The position numbers were made by a program, and so were the translations under genes. Source: a virus. From it: a stretch of DNA of 64,000 nt. The stretch lies in IMG/VR virus record IMGVR_UViG_3300034159_000051, positions 1-64,000 of that record. One strand, given 5' to 3'. Every line of letters begins with the position of its first letter. The first letter of the stretch is position 1. The notes under the pieces were generated by a model. That model saw only the letters and a program-made list of their open reading frames with translations. It was not told the DNA's origin and ran no database searches. Shown here piece after piece: positions 1 through 8,469 of this stretch.

Positions 1-89
1 ACGCCGCTCTTGGCGACCAGCCGAAGCGTAAGCGTGGACGCCCGCGCAAATCCAACGCGGACACCGGCCCATGCCCGAGCCAAGTCTGA
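1..89 (+). CDS. C-terminal end of upstream gene, probably portal protein (partial)
   Basis: A frame is open from the window edge to a TGA at 87-89. The last ~28 residues include a basic AT-hook-like stretch, KRKRGRPRKS, then a short polar tail. The end overlaps the minor head gene by 19 nt. In phages with DUF2213 protease and DUF2184 capsid genes, the portal normally lies just before the minor head gene, so portal is inferred from position only; the visible residues cannot prove it. Confidence 0.5.
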   Translation, partial: AALGDQPKRKRGRPRKSNADTGPCPSQV

Positions 90-1030
90 AACCTCGTAAG
101 AGCGCCAGAACGGGGGAAAGGGTTCTGCGCGGCGTTCGGCCGTGCGCGGGGCTTGAAGCCGCCTATAGGTCGCGCCTCGTTGCGCTCGTGGCGAAAATCC
201 ACAGGAGCGTCCTTTGGTGGACGCGGGCCGAGTACAGGAAGCACCCGCCCGCCATCGTGCAGGACGGAAGCAATATTGCTTTTGTCAATATTGCTCAAGA
301 CGCCTCGCCATTCGAGTGGATGCGACGCATCCTCGCTCAACTCCGCAAGCGTTGGCTTAAAGCCATCGAGGCGACGGCGCCGAAGCTGGCGGAATATTAC
401 GCGCTGGCGGTCGGGAAGCGCGTCGACACAGATCTGCAGAAAATTCTGCGGGATGGCGGGTTTTTGATCGACTTCCAGGCGACCAAGGCGATGCGCGACG
501 TGCGCGCCGCGTCGATCGCGGAGAATGTGAGCCTGATCAGGTCGATCCCAGAGCAGTATTTTACGCAGATCGAGGGGATCATAAGCCGGGGTTACGCGCA
601 AGGCTACGACCTCAAGCGGGTCACGGACGCCCTGCAGGAGCGGTTCAAGGTCACGCGCAAGCGGGCGGCCTTCATCGCGCGCGATCAGGGCAACAAACTG
701 AACGCGCAGCTAACGCGGGCGCGCTATCTCGAATCCGGGATCACGCACGCCATCTGGCGGCACTCAATGGCCGGGAAAGAGCCGCGCCGGACGCATATCG
801 AAATGGACGGCGAGCCGTTCGACCTCGCCGAGGGCATGTACGACCCGGACCCAAAGGTGCGTCGGCATATTCACCCGGGCGAGCTGATCAACTGCCGCTG
901 CATCGCCCGGCCGATCGTGCCATTCGGGCGCGCGTGGGCGAACAACAACCCGCCGCGCTCGGTTCAGTTCGTCAAGCCGGTGCGTGAACAGAAAGTCTAT
1001 AAGGGCGGCCATCCGAAGGCGACCGCCTAG
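71..1030 (+). CDS. Minor head protein (Mu gpF / SPP1 gp7 head morphogenesis family)
   Basis: 319 residues. The C-terminal half carries the family signature: TRKRAAFIARDQ near residues 195-206, the ARYLESGITHAIWRHS strand, and HPGELINCRCIARP with N274-C275-R276-C277. Proteins of this family sit inside or at the portal vertex of the procapsid and help head assembly and sometimes DNA ejection. It follows the probable portal and precedes the maturation protease, the standard order. The ATG at 71 is within the end of the previous gene, suggesting translational coupling. The N-terminal ~50 residues are unusually basic. Confidence 0.85.
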   Translation: MPEPSLKPRKSARTGERVLRGVRPCAGLEAAYRSRLVALVAKIHRSVLWWTRAEYRKHPPAIVQDGSNIAFVNIAQDASPFEWMRRILAQLRKRWLKAIEATAPKLAEYYALAVGKRVDTDLQKILRDGGFLIDFQATKAMRDVRAASIAENVSLIRSIPEQYFTQIEGIISRGYAQGYDLKRVTDALQERFKVTRKRAAFIARDQGNKLNAQLTRARYLESGITHAIWRHSMAGKEPRRTHIEMDGEPFDLAEGMYDPDPKVRRHIHPGELINCRCIARPIVPFGRAWANNNPPRSVQFVKPVREQKVYKGGHPKATA

Positions 1031-1225
1031 AACACTCCGATCCAGCGACAGTAAGCGAGCGCAGCGGCGAAAAGAGCTATGGCGATGATGATCATGGTGT
1101 TTTGCGGGCGCTCCCGGAAGGCGAAAGAGCGGGCAGCATACAGTTAATTTCGGCTTTATGCGATGGGGAAAAGAAGCTTCTTTCGTCGCACCAAGCTTAC
1201 AAAACGCAAATGAAAGCCAGCGCTT
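1031..1225. other. Gap between minor head and protease genes
   Basis: 195 nt. Two mutually opposed 22-codon frames exist here (rightward 1079-1147, leftward 1027-1095, the latter a hydrophobic peptide MIIIAIALFAAALAY). Neither has a good ribosome site, so no gene is claimed. Confidence 0.4.
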
Positions 1226-3256
1226 ATGGATATGATGCAGCATATCGCGGACGCAGTCGAAGCGTGGCGAAGCCACACGGGCGAGCGATCTACAGAAGGA
1301 GCAGCGCTCGCCTTCGACTACTCCGCCCGGTCCATCGACCAGGACGGGCATATGTATGTCACGAACTGCCTCCTGACCAAGGGCGTCGTGAACCCATACA
1401 AGGGATCGGAGATCCCAGACTACAAAGCTCTTGGTCTCAAAGCCAACGAGATTTATCAGCTTTACCGCGATCCAAAGGAACTGGAGAAGGGCGTCGCCAC
1501 GCTCCAGGGCAAGCCGCTGCTTCTCGATCATCAGCCGATCAGCGCGGACGATCACCCGAACCGGATCGTTGTCGGCACCATCATGAATCCGTTTTTCGCC
1601 GATGGGGAAATCCATGGCGACCTCGTCGTCTGGAAGAAGGATGCGATCGACGAGATCGAAGATGGATCGAAGAGGGAGTTGTCGTGCGGCTACCGCTATA
1701 AGCCGATCATGCAGGCCGGGCAGACGCCCGGCGGCGAGCAGTATGACGGCCGCATGACCGAAATTCAGTTCAACCATGTTGCGCTTGTCGCCGAGGGGCG
1801 CGTATCCGGCGCCATCGTTGCGGATTCCGCCGTCGAACTCGTATGGCTCAAATTAGGTAAGCTTATATCGGAAGCATTCTCCGTAGGTTCTGAGGATGAG
1901 CAATGGGTCGCACTAAGCCTTGCACTTGATGCTTGGAACGAGCAGGCGCATCCTCGCGGCGGAAATCCTGGCAACAAAGGCCAATTCAGCAAGGGATCAG
2001 GTGGAGGCGCAGCACCTGCGCCAGCGCGGTCTTCACGCCGAAGAAGCGGTACACCCCGAGCCGAACTCATCCGGCAAGCTCAAACCTTTGGCATGAGTTT
2101 TCATCGGGCCTCGCATAAGCGTGTGGCGGTGCTTGAGAAGGCAGTGGCGCTACTTCGCGGCGAAGCGGCTCCACGGGCTGAAGCGCCATCAATCCCCGTA
2201 GCAACGCAGGCTCCATCAGTCACACGGGCGACACCGGCTCCGCAGCGGGAATCAGAGCAGCGCCCCAGTACGCAATCACGCGCCAGCAAGAAGGAGCTTC
2301 TTAAGTCTCTCCTCGAAAAGACCGGCAAAAATCCTCTCAAAAAGCTCAAGGAGAAGGGTTTTGAGCCGACCAAGAAGTCCGTCTATTACATGGACAAGGT
2401 GGAGTTGCAAAAGGCGCTTGAGCACCTTGAGAAGAAGGATGGTAAGTCCGAGCGTGCAACGCCTCCCGCTCCCGCTGCGCCGAGACTAACACCGATCCAA
2501 GAAAAGGTTCAAAAGGCTTTCGAGAAAAAGGTAACCGATCTGAAGCCTGCGGACTTCGACGGATACCTTGGCGCGGGTGAGCGAACTAATAGAAGTTTTC
2601 CGGCGCTTGCCCAAAAGCGCAAACTTGCAGCCCTCTTTAACACTTATATCAAAATCAACCCGGGATACTTTACCGATTGCATGACGCATGGCTTGAATGC
2701 CAGAACTATCCTTAGCCCGAGCCAATACGGTGAGACTTTGGCGGTTGTAGGGTCATTTGGCATTGGCGGCAGCATGACCCGGCGTTTTAATTTTGCAAAC
2801 AAATCCGTCGAGCACTCCTATCTTCAGATGCCAAGCGGGCAACAAGGCGGCGGAACAGCCAAGAAACTTTTTCAATCTCAGGTTGAGACTTATAAGCAAT
2901 TAGGGTTGGAGAAAGTTGGGGTTCATGCTAATATAGATGTCGGGTCCTACTGCTGGGCGAAATACGGTTTTATACCAAGGCAGGATAGCTGGGACCAATT
3001 TAGGGGTGAGATGAAGAGTAAGTTAGAACGTCTTTCTGCTGTTCATTCCGATACAAAGGAAAGAGTTAAGCTTATTCTCAATTCATCAGACCCAAAAGCG
3101 ATTTGGGCTTTATCAGACTTGCCGGATACTCATATGTCTAATGGGGAGAAAAAATCCGTCGCCAAAAGCCTGATGATGAACGAGCACTGGTATGCCGACT
3201 TGAACCTGAAAAACGAAGACGCGATGAAAAGATTCAACAATTATGTCAACCGATAA
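1226..3256 (+). CDS. DUF2213 prohead protease-like protein with C-terminal GNAT-like domain
   Basis: 676 residues in three parts. Residues ~1-205 match DUF2213, the phage maturation protease/scaffold family (GKPLLLDHQPISADDHP, KRELSCGYRYKP, QFNHVALVAEGR). A Gly/Ser linker around 236-270 holds HPRGGNPGNKGQFSKG, a motif often seen before variable C-terminal domains in phage head proteins. Residues ~350-405 are a Lys-rich helical, SAP-like segment. The last ~200 residues look like an N-acetyltransferase fold: HSYLQMP strand, QQGGGTAKKLF as the acetyl-CoA loop, then DVGSYCWAKYGF. DNA from about 2570 to 3240 is visibly more AT-rich than its neighbours, suggesting the C-terminal part was acquired. 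DUF2213 proteins usually continue into a scaffold; here the scaffold-like part is the separate gene at 3592. The DUF2213 call is firm; the acetyltransferase call rests on motif pattern only. Confidence 0.8.
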   Translation: MDMMQHIADAVEAWRSHTGERSTEGAALAFDYSARSIDQDGHMYVTNCLLTKGVVNPYKGSEIPDYKALGLKANEIYQLYRDPKELEKGVATLQGKPLLLDHQPISADDHPNRIVVGTIMNPFFADGEIHGDLVVWKKDAIDEIEDGSKRELSCGYRYKPIMQAGQTPGGEQYDGRMTEIQFNHVALVAEGRVSGAIVADSAVELVWLKLGKLISEAFSVGSEDEQWVALSLALDAWNEQAHPRGGNPGNKGQFSKGSGGGAAPAPARSSRRRSGTPRAELIRQAQTFGMSFHRASHKRVAVLEKAVALLRGEAAPRAEAPSIPVATQAPSVTRATPAPQRESEQRPSTQSRASKKELLKSLLEKTGKNPLKKLKEKGFEPTKKSVYYMDKVELQKALEHLEKKDGKSERATPPAPAAPRLTPIQEKVQKAFEKKVTDLKPADFDGYLGAGERTNRSFPALAQKRKLAALFNTYIKINPGYFTDCMTHGLNARTILSPSQYGETLAVVGSFGIGGSMTRRFNFANKSVEHSYLQMPSGQQGGGTAKKLFQSQVETYKQLGLEKVGVHANIDVGSYCWAKYGFIPRQDSWDQFRGEMKSKLERLSAVHSDTKERVKLILNSSDPKAIWALSDLPDTHMSNGEKKSVAKSLMMNEHWYADLNLKNEDAMKRFNNYVNR

Positions 3257-3485
3257 AGGCAAAGCCGCCAAGCCAGAAGAAGGCGGAAACGAGCTGTTCT
3301 ACCTGGACGAGAACGGCAAGAAGCAAGACGCCTCGCTTCACGATGAAATTATGAAGGGCGCGGAAGACGAGCCGGGCGCGTTCGATGATCTTATCGAGAG
3401 CCTCGGGTTGTCCGAGAAGTTTGCAGAGACCTTCAAAGACAAGGATTATTCGCCCGCGAAAGAAAAACCGTCTCGCTCTCAATGA
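3243..3485 (+). CDS. Small acidic protein coupled to the DUF2213-GNAT gene
   Basis: 80 residues, strongly acidic in the middle and basic at the end. No family recognised. The ATG lies 14 nt inside the preceding gene, so the two are translationally coupled, and a strong terminator follows at 3533. Tight coupling to a gene with an acquired enzyme-like domain would fit a partner or neutralising protein, but that is inference; a small head accessory protein is equally possible. Confidence 0.65.
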   Translation: MSTDKGKAAKPEEGGNELFYLDENGKKQDASLHDEIMKGAEDEPGAFDDLIESLGLSEKFAETFKDKDYSPAKEKPSRSQ

Positions 3486-3532
3486 TGGCCGCCGCCAAAA
3501 AGTAAGCATCTTCTAAACAAGATAAAATTTAA

Positions 3533-3557
3533 AGCCCGCTTCGGCGGGCTTTTTTTG
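3533..3557 (+). terminator. Rho-independent terminator
   Basis: Seven-base-pair stem AGCCCGC/GCGGGCT with a TTCG tetraloop, followed by an uninterrupted T run. It separates the protease unit from the scaffold and capsid unit. Confidence 0.9.
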
Positions 3558-3591
3558 TGCCTGCGTTCCAAACCTTCCCAAGGAAAGAGAA

Positions 3592-4713
3592 ATGACACAA
3601 CCGATCGTTGACGCGCTTCGGAAGCGGTTCAAATCGCCCGAGGCCGTATTGAGCGCGCTCGGCCTCGATGAGGCTTTGCTGCGCGGCGGCGGCACCGAAA
3701 AGCGCTCAGCGGTCGCCGAAGCGCTTAAGGCCGCCATCAAGACCAAGACCGGCATCGCCCAGGACGCCGAGCTTAGCGACCTCCTGGAGATGCTCGACGC
3801 TCTCAAAGCTACGCAGGAAAGCGCGCTCAAGGAAATCGGCGCCGTTGAGGCCGAGGCCCAAGAAGAAGTCGGCGAAGAGGAGGTTGGTGAAAAAGCGGCC
3901 AGCCTATTCGGCGGCGAGGGCGGCGGCGAGGAGGAGCGCGACGACGAGTACGAACCCGATAAACCCGCCAAAACCGAAGAGGATTCAAAGGATATGGCCG
4001 GAATGGAAGGCAACGCCGGGATTCCGGCTCTGGCCGAAGAGGACAAAAGGGACGAGCCGGCCGCCGAGGAGGAGGTTTCGACCGACGGCGATCCGGCTAC
4101 CCGGCTGCATATGCTTCTCAAGGGCAAGTTGTCCCAGGAAGAGATGCGCGAAGTCGGAGAAATTCTCGCCGATCTTTCGGGCGGCGAGTCTGAAGAGGAA
4201 GAGCCCGAAGTCGGGGCGGTGGAGCCCGCAAAAGCGGCGGAGCCCGAAAAGACGGAAGAGCCCGTAAAGGCGGAGGATGAGGAGGCCGTATCAATGACCA
4301 AAAGTGGAGCAGGCGCTTCGTCATCCGTCGAAGTGAAAACAGGAACTGAGGAGAAGGCTGCTGGCATGGACGCCGCAATCAAACTGGCCGTCGACACCGC
4401 CCTCAAGGGCGAGCGCGCAAACCAAAAGGCTATCCGCGAAGCAGAGCGCGCGGTGCGCCGCTACATCGGCGAGGTTCCGGCCATGTCGTTCGACTCGGCC
4501 GCTGAAGTTTATCGCCATGCCCTGGTCTCTCTTGGCGTAGAAGGCGCCGACAAGGTTCACGCATCCGCGCTGCCGATCCTTCTGAAGAACCTCCCCGTCC
4601 CTGGCTCGGAGGCGCGCGCCAAGCCCGCCAAATCGCTCGGCATGGATGCGGCTTCCGTCAAGGGTTTCGCCGAGATGTTCCCGAACGCAGCCCGCATCGT
4701 TCGCGCCATCTAA
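3592..4713 (+). CDS. Scaffold-like protein related to the C-terminal half of DUF2213 proteins
   Basis: 373 residues. Residues ~80-235 are a very acidic Glu/Ala/Pro-rich stretch expected to be disordered, typical of internal scaffolds. The last ~110 residues (AEVYRHALVSLGVEG, then a helix ending PNAARIVRAI) resemble the C-terminal region that normally continues from the DUF2213 protease in the same polypeptide. Role inferred: shapes the procapsid and is removed by the protease. AAGGAAAGAG upstream of the ATG is a good ribosome binding site. It directly precedes the cement and capsid genes. A stand-alone scaffold split from its protease is the notable point. Confidence 0.7.
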   Translation: MTQPIVDALRKRFKSPEAVLSALGLDEALLRGGGTEKRSAVAEALKAAIKTKTGIAQDAELSDLLEMLDALKATQESALKEIGAVEAEAQEEVGEEEVGEKAASLFGGEGGGEEERDDEYEPDKPAKTEEDSKDMAGMEGNAGIPALAEEDKRDEPAAEEEVSTDGDPATRLHMLLKGKLSQEEMREVGEILADLSGGESEEEEPEVGAVEPAKAAEPEKTEEPVKAEDEEAVSMTKSGAGASSSVEVKTGTEEKAAGMDAAIKLAVDTALKGERANQKAIREAERAVRRYIGEVPAMSFDSAAEVYRHALVSLGVEGADKVHASALPILLKNLPVPGSEARAKPAKSLGMDAASVKGFAEMFPNAARIVRAI

Positions 4714-4743
4714 TTTCTAATTTCCAATTGAAGGAACTACCAA

Positions 4744-5727
4744 ATGGGCTTTCAGACGCAGGTCTACGGGCGCAATGCTCCGGCCATCGCCGGTGATTGG
4801 GTCTCTTCGAACCCGTTTTCAACTTATCCTGCCGGCCCCGGCGGGCTTGTCGCGGGCGCTTCCGGCGTAACCGTCGGCCGCTTTGCTTGGGTTTCCCAGG
4901 CCGGGAAGGATTGGGATTCGGCTCCGGCGATCGTCAATAATTCAGTTGGCGTCAGCATCACCTCGCCGAGTGGATTCGTCCATCGCGAGCAGCAGGCGCT
5001 TATCACTGCATACCTCGCAGAATCTGGCTCCGTTGTCCCGCAAGGGCTTATGGTCAATCTTCTGACCTCCGGCGATGTCTGGGTCAAGAACGCCGGTTCG
5101 GGTCAGGCGCTTTTCGGCCATAAGGCATACGCAAGCCTTACGGACGGCTCCGTGACCTTCGCGGCGACGTCTTCGCCGACGACCGCAAGCGCTACGGCGT
5201 CGACCGTCTCCGCAGGCACGGCCGCGACTGCAACCGGGACGATTTCCGGCAATGTGCTCACGACATCCGGCGCGGTGACGAACACCATCTATCCTGGCGC
5301 GGTTGTGACGGGAACCAACGTTGCAACCGGCACCGTGATCGTCGCCCAGCTCTCTGGCACCACGGGCGGCGCCGGAACCTACGCCGTTAATATCGGCGAG
5401 CAGACCGTTGCATCGACGACTTTGACCGCAACGCCAAGCGTCCTTGACACTACAAGCGGCACCGTGACCGGCACGGTTGCGATCGGGGGCATGATTGCTT
5501 CCGCATCGACGGGCACAACCGGAACAGTGGTCGGCATGGCCGTGACCGCCGTCTACGCGGCTACGGACGGAAAATGGGTCGTCGCTCCGGCCCAAGGCGC
5601 GACCGCCGTCGGGTCGAATACGAGCGCCACGATCACCGTCCAGTCAAACATCGAAACCAAGTGGTTCGCTGTTTCGGAAGGCCTTGCTGGCGAGGTCGTG
5701 AAGATTTCATCGCAGACCCTTGGTTAA
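4744..5727 (+). CDS. Capsid cement/decoration protein with inserted beta module
   Basis: 327 residues. The first ~140 residues resemble structural cement proteins found just before DUF2184 capsids (VTVGRFAWVS, LITAYLAESG, VPQGLMVNLLTSGDVWVKN) and the ending resumes that fold (WFAVSEGLAGEVVKISS). Between them, residues ~164-230 are a Thr/Gly-rich module found in four other proteins of this window (see repeat at 5233). Expected to bind the outer capsid surface and stabilise it. It lies 25 nt before the major capsid gene. Confidence 0.7.
   Translation: MGFQTQVYGRNAPAIAGDWVSSNPFSTYPAGPGGLVAGASGVTVGRFAWVSQAGKDWDSAPAIVNNSVGVSITSPSGFVHREQQALITAYLAESGSVVPQGLMVNLLTSGDVWVKNAGSGQALFGHKAYASLTDGSVTFAATSSPTTASATASTVSAGTAATATGTISGNVLTTSGAVTNTIYPGAVVTGTNVATGTVIVAQLSGTTGGAGTYAVNIGEQTVASTTLTATPSVLDTTSGTVTGTVAIGGMIASASTGTTGTVVGMAVTAVYAATDGKWVVAPAQGATAVGSNTSATITVQSNIETKWFAVSEGLAGEVVKISSQTLG
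5233..5433 (+). repeat. Thr/Gly-rich beta module, copy 1 (in cement protein)
   Basis: About 67 codons encoding a pattern shared by five proteins here: G-x-I-x-G-x-x-L-T, then G-x-V-V-T-G, V-x-x-G-T-x-I, a Gly-rich turn, GTY-x-V, Q-T-V-A-S-T-T. The other copies are at 11697, 21082, 22177 and 33283. The function of this domain type in phage proteins is not known to me. Confidence 0.75.
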
Positions 5728-5752
5728 TCCACTCGCTCTAGGAGAACGCATA

Positions 5753-6859
5753 ATGAATATTCAGGAATCCAGGGCGGCCTGGAAAGCCTACGGCCCGACG
5801 CTCGCCGAAAAGGGCATCGTGTTTATGGAGCCCGTCCATGGCTTCGCAACCGATGAACTGAAGCGCAATTACGCGCTCGCGCTCGACGCGCAGCCTGTGC
5901 TTTCGACATCGGCGAACGCGGGCATCCCGGCGCTGCTCACCACTTACATCGATCCCGAAGTGGTCAATATCGCCTTCGCCGCCCTTAAGGCCGCCGAAAT
6001 CCTTGGCGAACGCAAAACGGGCGATTGGCTGACAGAGACGGCGATGTTCCCGGTCGTGGAAGCTACCGGCGAAGTCACCACGTATGGCGACTATAACCAA
6101 ACCGGATCGACCGGCGTCAACACCAACTGGCCCCAACGCCAGAGCTACCACTTCCAGACGATGGTCCGGTATGGCGAGCGCGAAATGGAGCGAGCCGGCC
6201 TCGCCCGAATCAATTGGGTGTCGTCTCTCAACAAAGCCGCAGCGATGGTCCTCAATCGCTACAGCAACTACACGTATTTCTACGGCGTCGCAGGCCTTCA
6301 GAATTACGGCCTCCTGAATGATCCCAACTTGCCAGCCAGCCTGACCCCAGGCACCAAGGCGAATTATGGCACGTCCGGGTCGAACGGGTGGATCACCTCC
6401 GGCGGCGCCATCAACGCCACCGCGAACGAGGTCTATGCTGATTTCCAGTCTCTCTTTTATCAGCTCGTATCTCAGACGCTCGGACTCGTGAAAGAGGATG
6501 ACAAGCTCGTCCTGGCGCTTTCGCCGCAGTCCGCTGTCGCGCTCACGATCACCAACTCCTTCGGCGTCAACGTCATGGAGCTGATCAAGGCGCAGTTCCC
6601 GAATGTGCGGATCGAGAAGGCGACGCAGTACGCCATGCGGTCCTCAATCAATCCAGAAGGCGTGGCGGCCGGAAACTATATCCAGCTCATCGCCGAGGAG
6701 ATCGAGGGCGAGGGAACTGGCTACGCTGCGTTCACGGAAAAGCTGCGGATGCACAAGCTGATCCCTGACACATCGTCCTTCAAGCAGAAGGCGACGTCTG
6801 GGAGCTGGGGCTTTGTTCTGAAAAAGCCTCTTGCCGTCGCTTCGATGGTTGGCGTCTGA
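5753..6859 (+). CDS. Major capsid protein (DUF2184 family)
   Basis: 368 residues from the ATG at 5753, chosen because AGGAGA lies 8 nt upstream; an in-frame GTG-type start at 5720 inside the previous gene has no such site. The protein shows the DUF2184 capsid pattern: AGIPALLTTYIDPEVV near the N terminus, YGDYNQTGSTGVN, YHFQTMVRYGEREMERA, then the C-terminal GTGYAAFTEKLRMHKLIPD segment. It builds the icosahedral shell. Position after scaffold and cement genes, and a hairpin terminator just downstream, are as expected for a highly expressed capsid gene. Confidence 0.92.
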   Translation: MNIQESRAAWKAYGPTLAEKGIVFMEPVHGFATDELKRNYALALDAQPVLSTSANAGIPALLTTYIDPEVVNIAFAALKAAEILGERKTGDWLTETAMFPVVEATGEVTTYGDYNQTGSTGVNTNWPQRQSYHFQTMVRYGEREMERAGLARINWVSSLNKAAAMVLNRYSNYTYFYGVAGLQNYGLLNDPNLPASLTPGTKANYGTSGSNGWITSGGAINATANEVYADFQSLFYQLVSQTLGLVKEDDKLVLALSPQSAVALTITNSFGVNVMELIKAQFPNVRIEKATQYAMRSSINPEGVAAGNYIQLIAEEIEGEGTGYAAFTEKLRMHKLIPDTSSFKQKATSGSWGFVLKKPLAVASMVGV

Positions 6860-6899
6860 GCACAAAAAACAGGTTGCGAGAATGACAACCCAGAAACCG

Positions 6900-6924
6900 G
6901 GCCGCCCGAAAGGGCGGCCTTCTT
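6900..6924 (+). terminator. Hairpin after major capsid gene
   Basis: Perfect 8-bp stem GGCCGCCC/GGGCGGCC with a GAAA tetraloop, then a short interrupted T stretch (TTCTTC). Probably a partial terminator or a 3' end stabiliser for capsid mRNA. Confidence 0.7.
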
Positions 6925-6944
6925 CATTTGAGGAAGAGAAAAGA

Positions 6945-7403
6945 ATGGCCTCTGCAAGCGCTCCCGCAACCGGGACCGACACTGTTGTGGTTTATTGCAA
7001 GCATCCCCAAGGGATTATCCTTCAGGCCGGCGAGTTTTTCGAGCGCGTCGAAGGCTCTATCGATGGGCGCCCGCGCAACGTCCGCGAATGGCGGAGAACC
7101 GCCGATCCTTTCGTGGTGGCGGGTCCGGCGACGCCTTTCGGACAGCAGCCGAAATCCGTAGTCGTTGGCGGCTACGCGCTGACGATGGGCGTTCCGCGTG
7201 ACCTTTGGGAAAAATGGCTTTCCGAAAACGAGCGGACTCCGATTGTTCAGAACGGCCTCATCTTCGCGCGCGACGCCGTCGATTACGCGGGCAAGGCCAA
7301 GGAGCAGGAATCCATCAAGACTGGTCTAGAGCCTTTGGCGCAAGGCAAAGACCCGCGCGTGCCCGGCTCAGAGCGCCTCGAAACCATGGACAAGGCCGCT
7401 TAA
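6945..7403 (+). CDS. Head-region protein of unknown function
   Basis: 152 residues from the ATG at 6945, which has GAGGAAGAGAAAAG just upstream and lies after the capsid hairpin; an upstream in-frame extension would read through that hairpin. The N-terminal half (VVVYCKHPQGIILQAG) looks like a beta-rich head accessory protein; the C-terminal half is helical and charged and mentions a trans-membrane segment nowhere. Similar small proteins follow DUF2184 capsids in other phages. No function assigned. Confidence 0.75.
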   Translation: MASASAPATGTDTVVVYCKHPQGIILQAGEFFERVEGSIDGRPRNVREWRRTADPFVVAGPATPFGQQPKSVVVGGYALTMGVPRDLWEKWLSENERTPIVQNGLIFARDAVDYAGKAKEQESIKTGLEPLAQGKDPRVPGSERLETMDKAA

Positions 7404-7430
7404 GGCCAAACCCTTTACAGGAGATTTCTG

Positions 7431-7943
7431 ATGACCGGCACATTATGGGATAGCGCGATCGGCGACGTACCCGACGCGGCCGTTTTTGCGCGCATGAAAG
7501 AGCAAGGCGCGGCCCCGCTTGCTTCTCCCGTCTTTACCAATTCCGCAAGCGCGCCACTCTTATCGACGATCGGCGCCAATGGCCAAGCCCTGAAGATCCG
7601 GGTGCTTGAGGAGCTGACGACAATCGCGGCGGCGGCCACGAGCACAACGACGATCCAGATCCCAGCCGGCGCGCTCGTTCTCGCCGTCCCTGTCCGCGTT
7701 GTAACGGCCCTCCCGGGCGCGGCCACAATGACGATCGGAGACGGAACGACCGCCGCCAAGTTCAACACCGGATCCAACATCGCCGTGGCGGCCGGAACGA
7801 CCGATGCCGGCACGAAGGCGGGGCCGACTTACTATGCGGCGGCGACCTCGATCGTCATCACGCCAAATGCAACGCCGTCCTCCGCAACCGGGCGCGTCCG
7901 CACGACGATCTTTTATATCCAGGTAACTCCGCCGACCGCGTAA
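7431..7943 (+). CDS. Probable capsid decoration protein
   Basis: 170 residues, rich in Ala and Thr with alternating beta pattern (TIQIPAGALVLAVPVRVVTALP, shortened here to its core PAGALVLAVPVRV; then MTIGDGTTAAKF). This pattern is common in phage surface proteins that form a jelly-roll or Ig-like sandwich. AGGAGA precedes the ATG. Its place just after the capsid gene suggests a head decoration rather than tail role. Confidence 0.65.
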   Translation: MTGTLWDSAIGDVPDAAVFARMKEQGAAPLASPVFTNSASAPLLSTIGANGQALKIRVLEELTTIAAAATSTTTIQIPAGALVLAVPVRVVTALPGAATMTIGDGTTAAKFNTGSNIAVAAGTTDAGTKAGPTYYAAATSIVITPNATPSSATGRVRTTIFYIQVTPPTA

Positions 7944-7997
7944 TGATCATCTTCAATGCGCTCAACACCCTAGAGCACCAAAGGAGCTAAACCCACC

Positions 7998-8465
7998 ATG
8001 GGCGTTTATTCAACGAACAATGCACTGGCAGGCACGCAGCAAGCCATATCGGCGACCTACAAAACGATCGTCGCATTGACCGCGGCGACCGCAACGCTGA
8101 CGAACGGCAGGATCATCGATCTTGATTTCGGCGCCAGCGGCACGCCCGCCGACAACTACATGGAGTATGATGTCTCTCGGCAAACCGCGGCGGGAACCTC
8201 TACGGCGGCGACGCCTGTTCCGCTCGATGGCGCGAGCCGGGCGGCGGGCATCGTCGGCTCCGTGAACTTCACGGCCGAGGGGACCATCACGGCGGCGTCG
8301 TCGGTGCTCTACATTCCTGTGAACCAGCGCGCGTCTTATCGTTGGGTCGCTGTCCCCGGTTCTGAACTTGTTATCCCCGGCACAAACTTAGCCGGGTTTG
8401 CAATCAGAGCCCGAAGCGCTGCATATACTGGGACGGTCGGCATCACCGCTTTCCATACCGAGTAA
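7998..8465 (+). CDS. Probable virion beta-sandwich protein
   Basis: 155 residues, almost entirely short beta strands separated by Gly/Ser/Thr turns, no signal peptide, no membrane segment. AAAGGAG precedes the start. Placed between a putative decoration protein and a zinc-ribbon protein in the head module. No specific family recognised. Confidence 0.6.
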   Translation: MGVYSTNNALAGTQQAISATYKTIVALTAATATLTNGRIIDLDFGASGTPADNYMEYDVSRQTAAGTSTAATPVPLDGASRAAGIVGSVNFTAEGTITAASSVLYIPVNQRASYRWVAVPGSELVIPGTNLAGFAIRARSAAYTGTVGITAFHTE

Positions 8466-8469
8466 CCGC

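Noticed and set aside
1027-1095. Leftward 22-residue hydrophobic peptide
   Set aside because: Hydrophobic and tempting, but it has no ribosome site at useful spacing and opposes the operon; chance is likely.
764-1777. 337-codon leftward frame overlapping the minor head and protease genes
   Set aside because: It is the antisense shadow of two well-supported genes; its residues are His/Arg/Leu-rich with no family pattern, as expected from GC-rich complement frames.
1985-2000. AAGGGATCAG on the rightward strand in gene 1226
   Set aside because: It is inside coding sequence (linker KGSGG), far from any start, and not part of the start-associated set.
3513-4406. 297-codon leftward Ser/Ala-rich frame over the scaffold gene
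   Set aside because: Complement of the Glu/Ala/Lys-rich scaffold repeats; low-complexity Ser/Ala output is an artefact of GAG/GCG codons.
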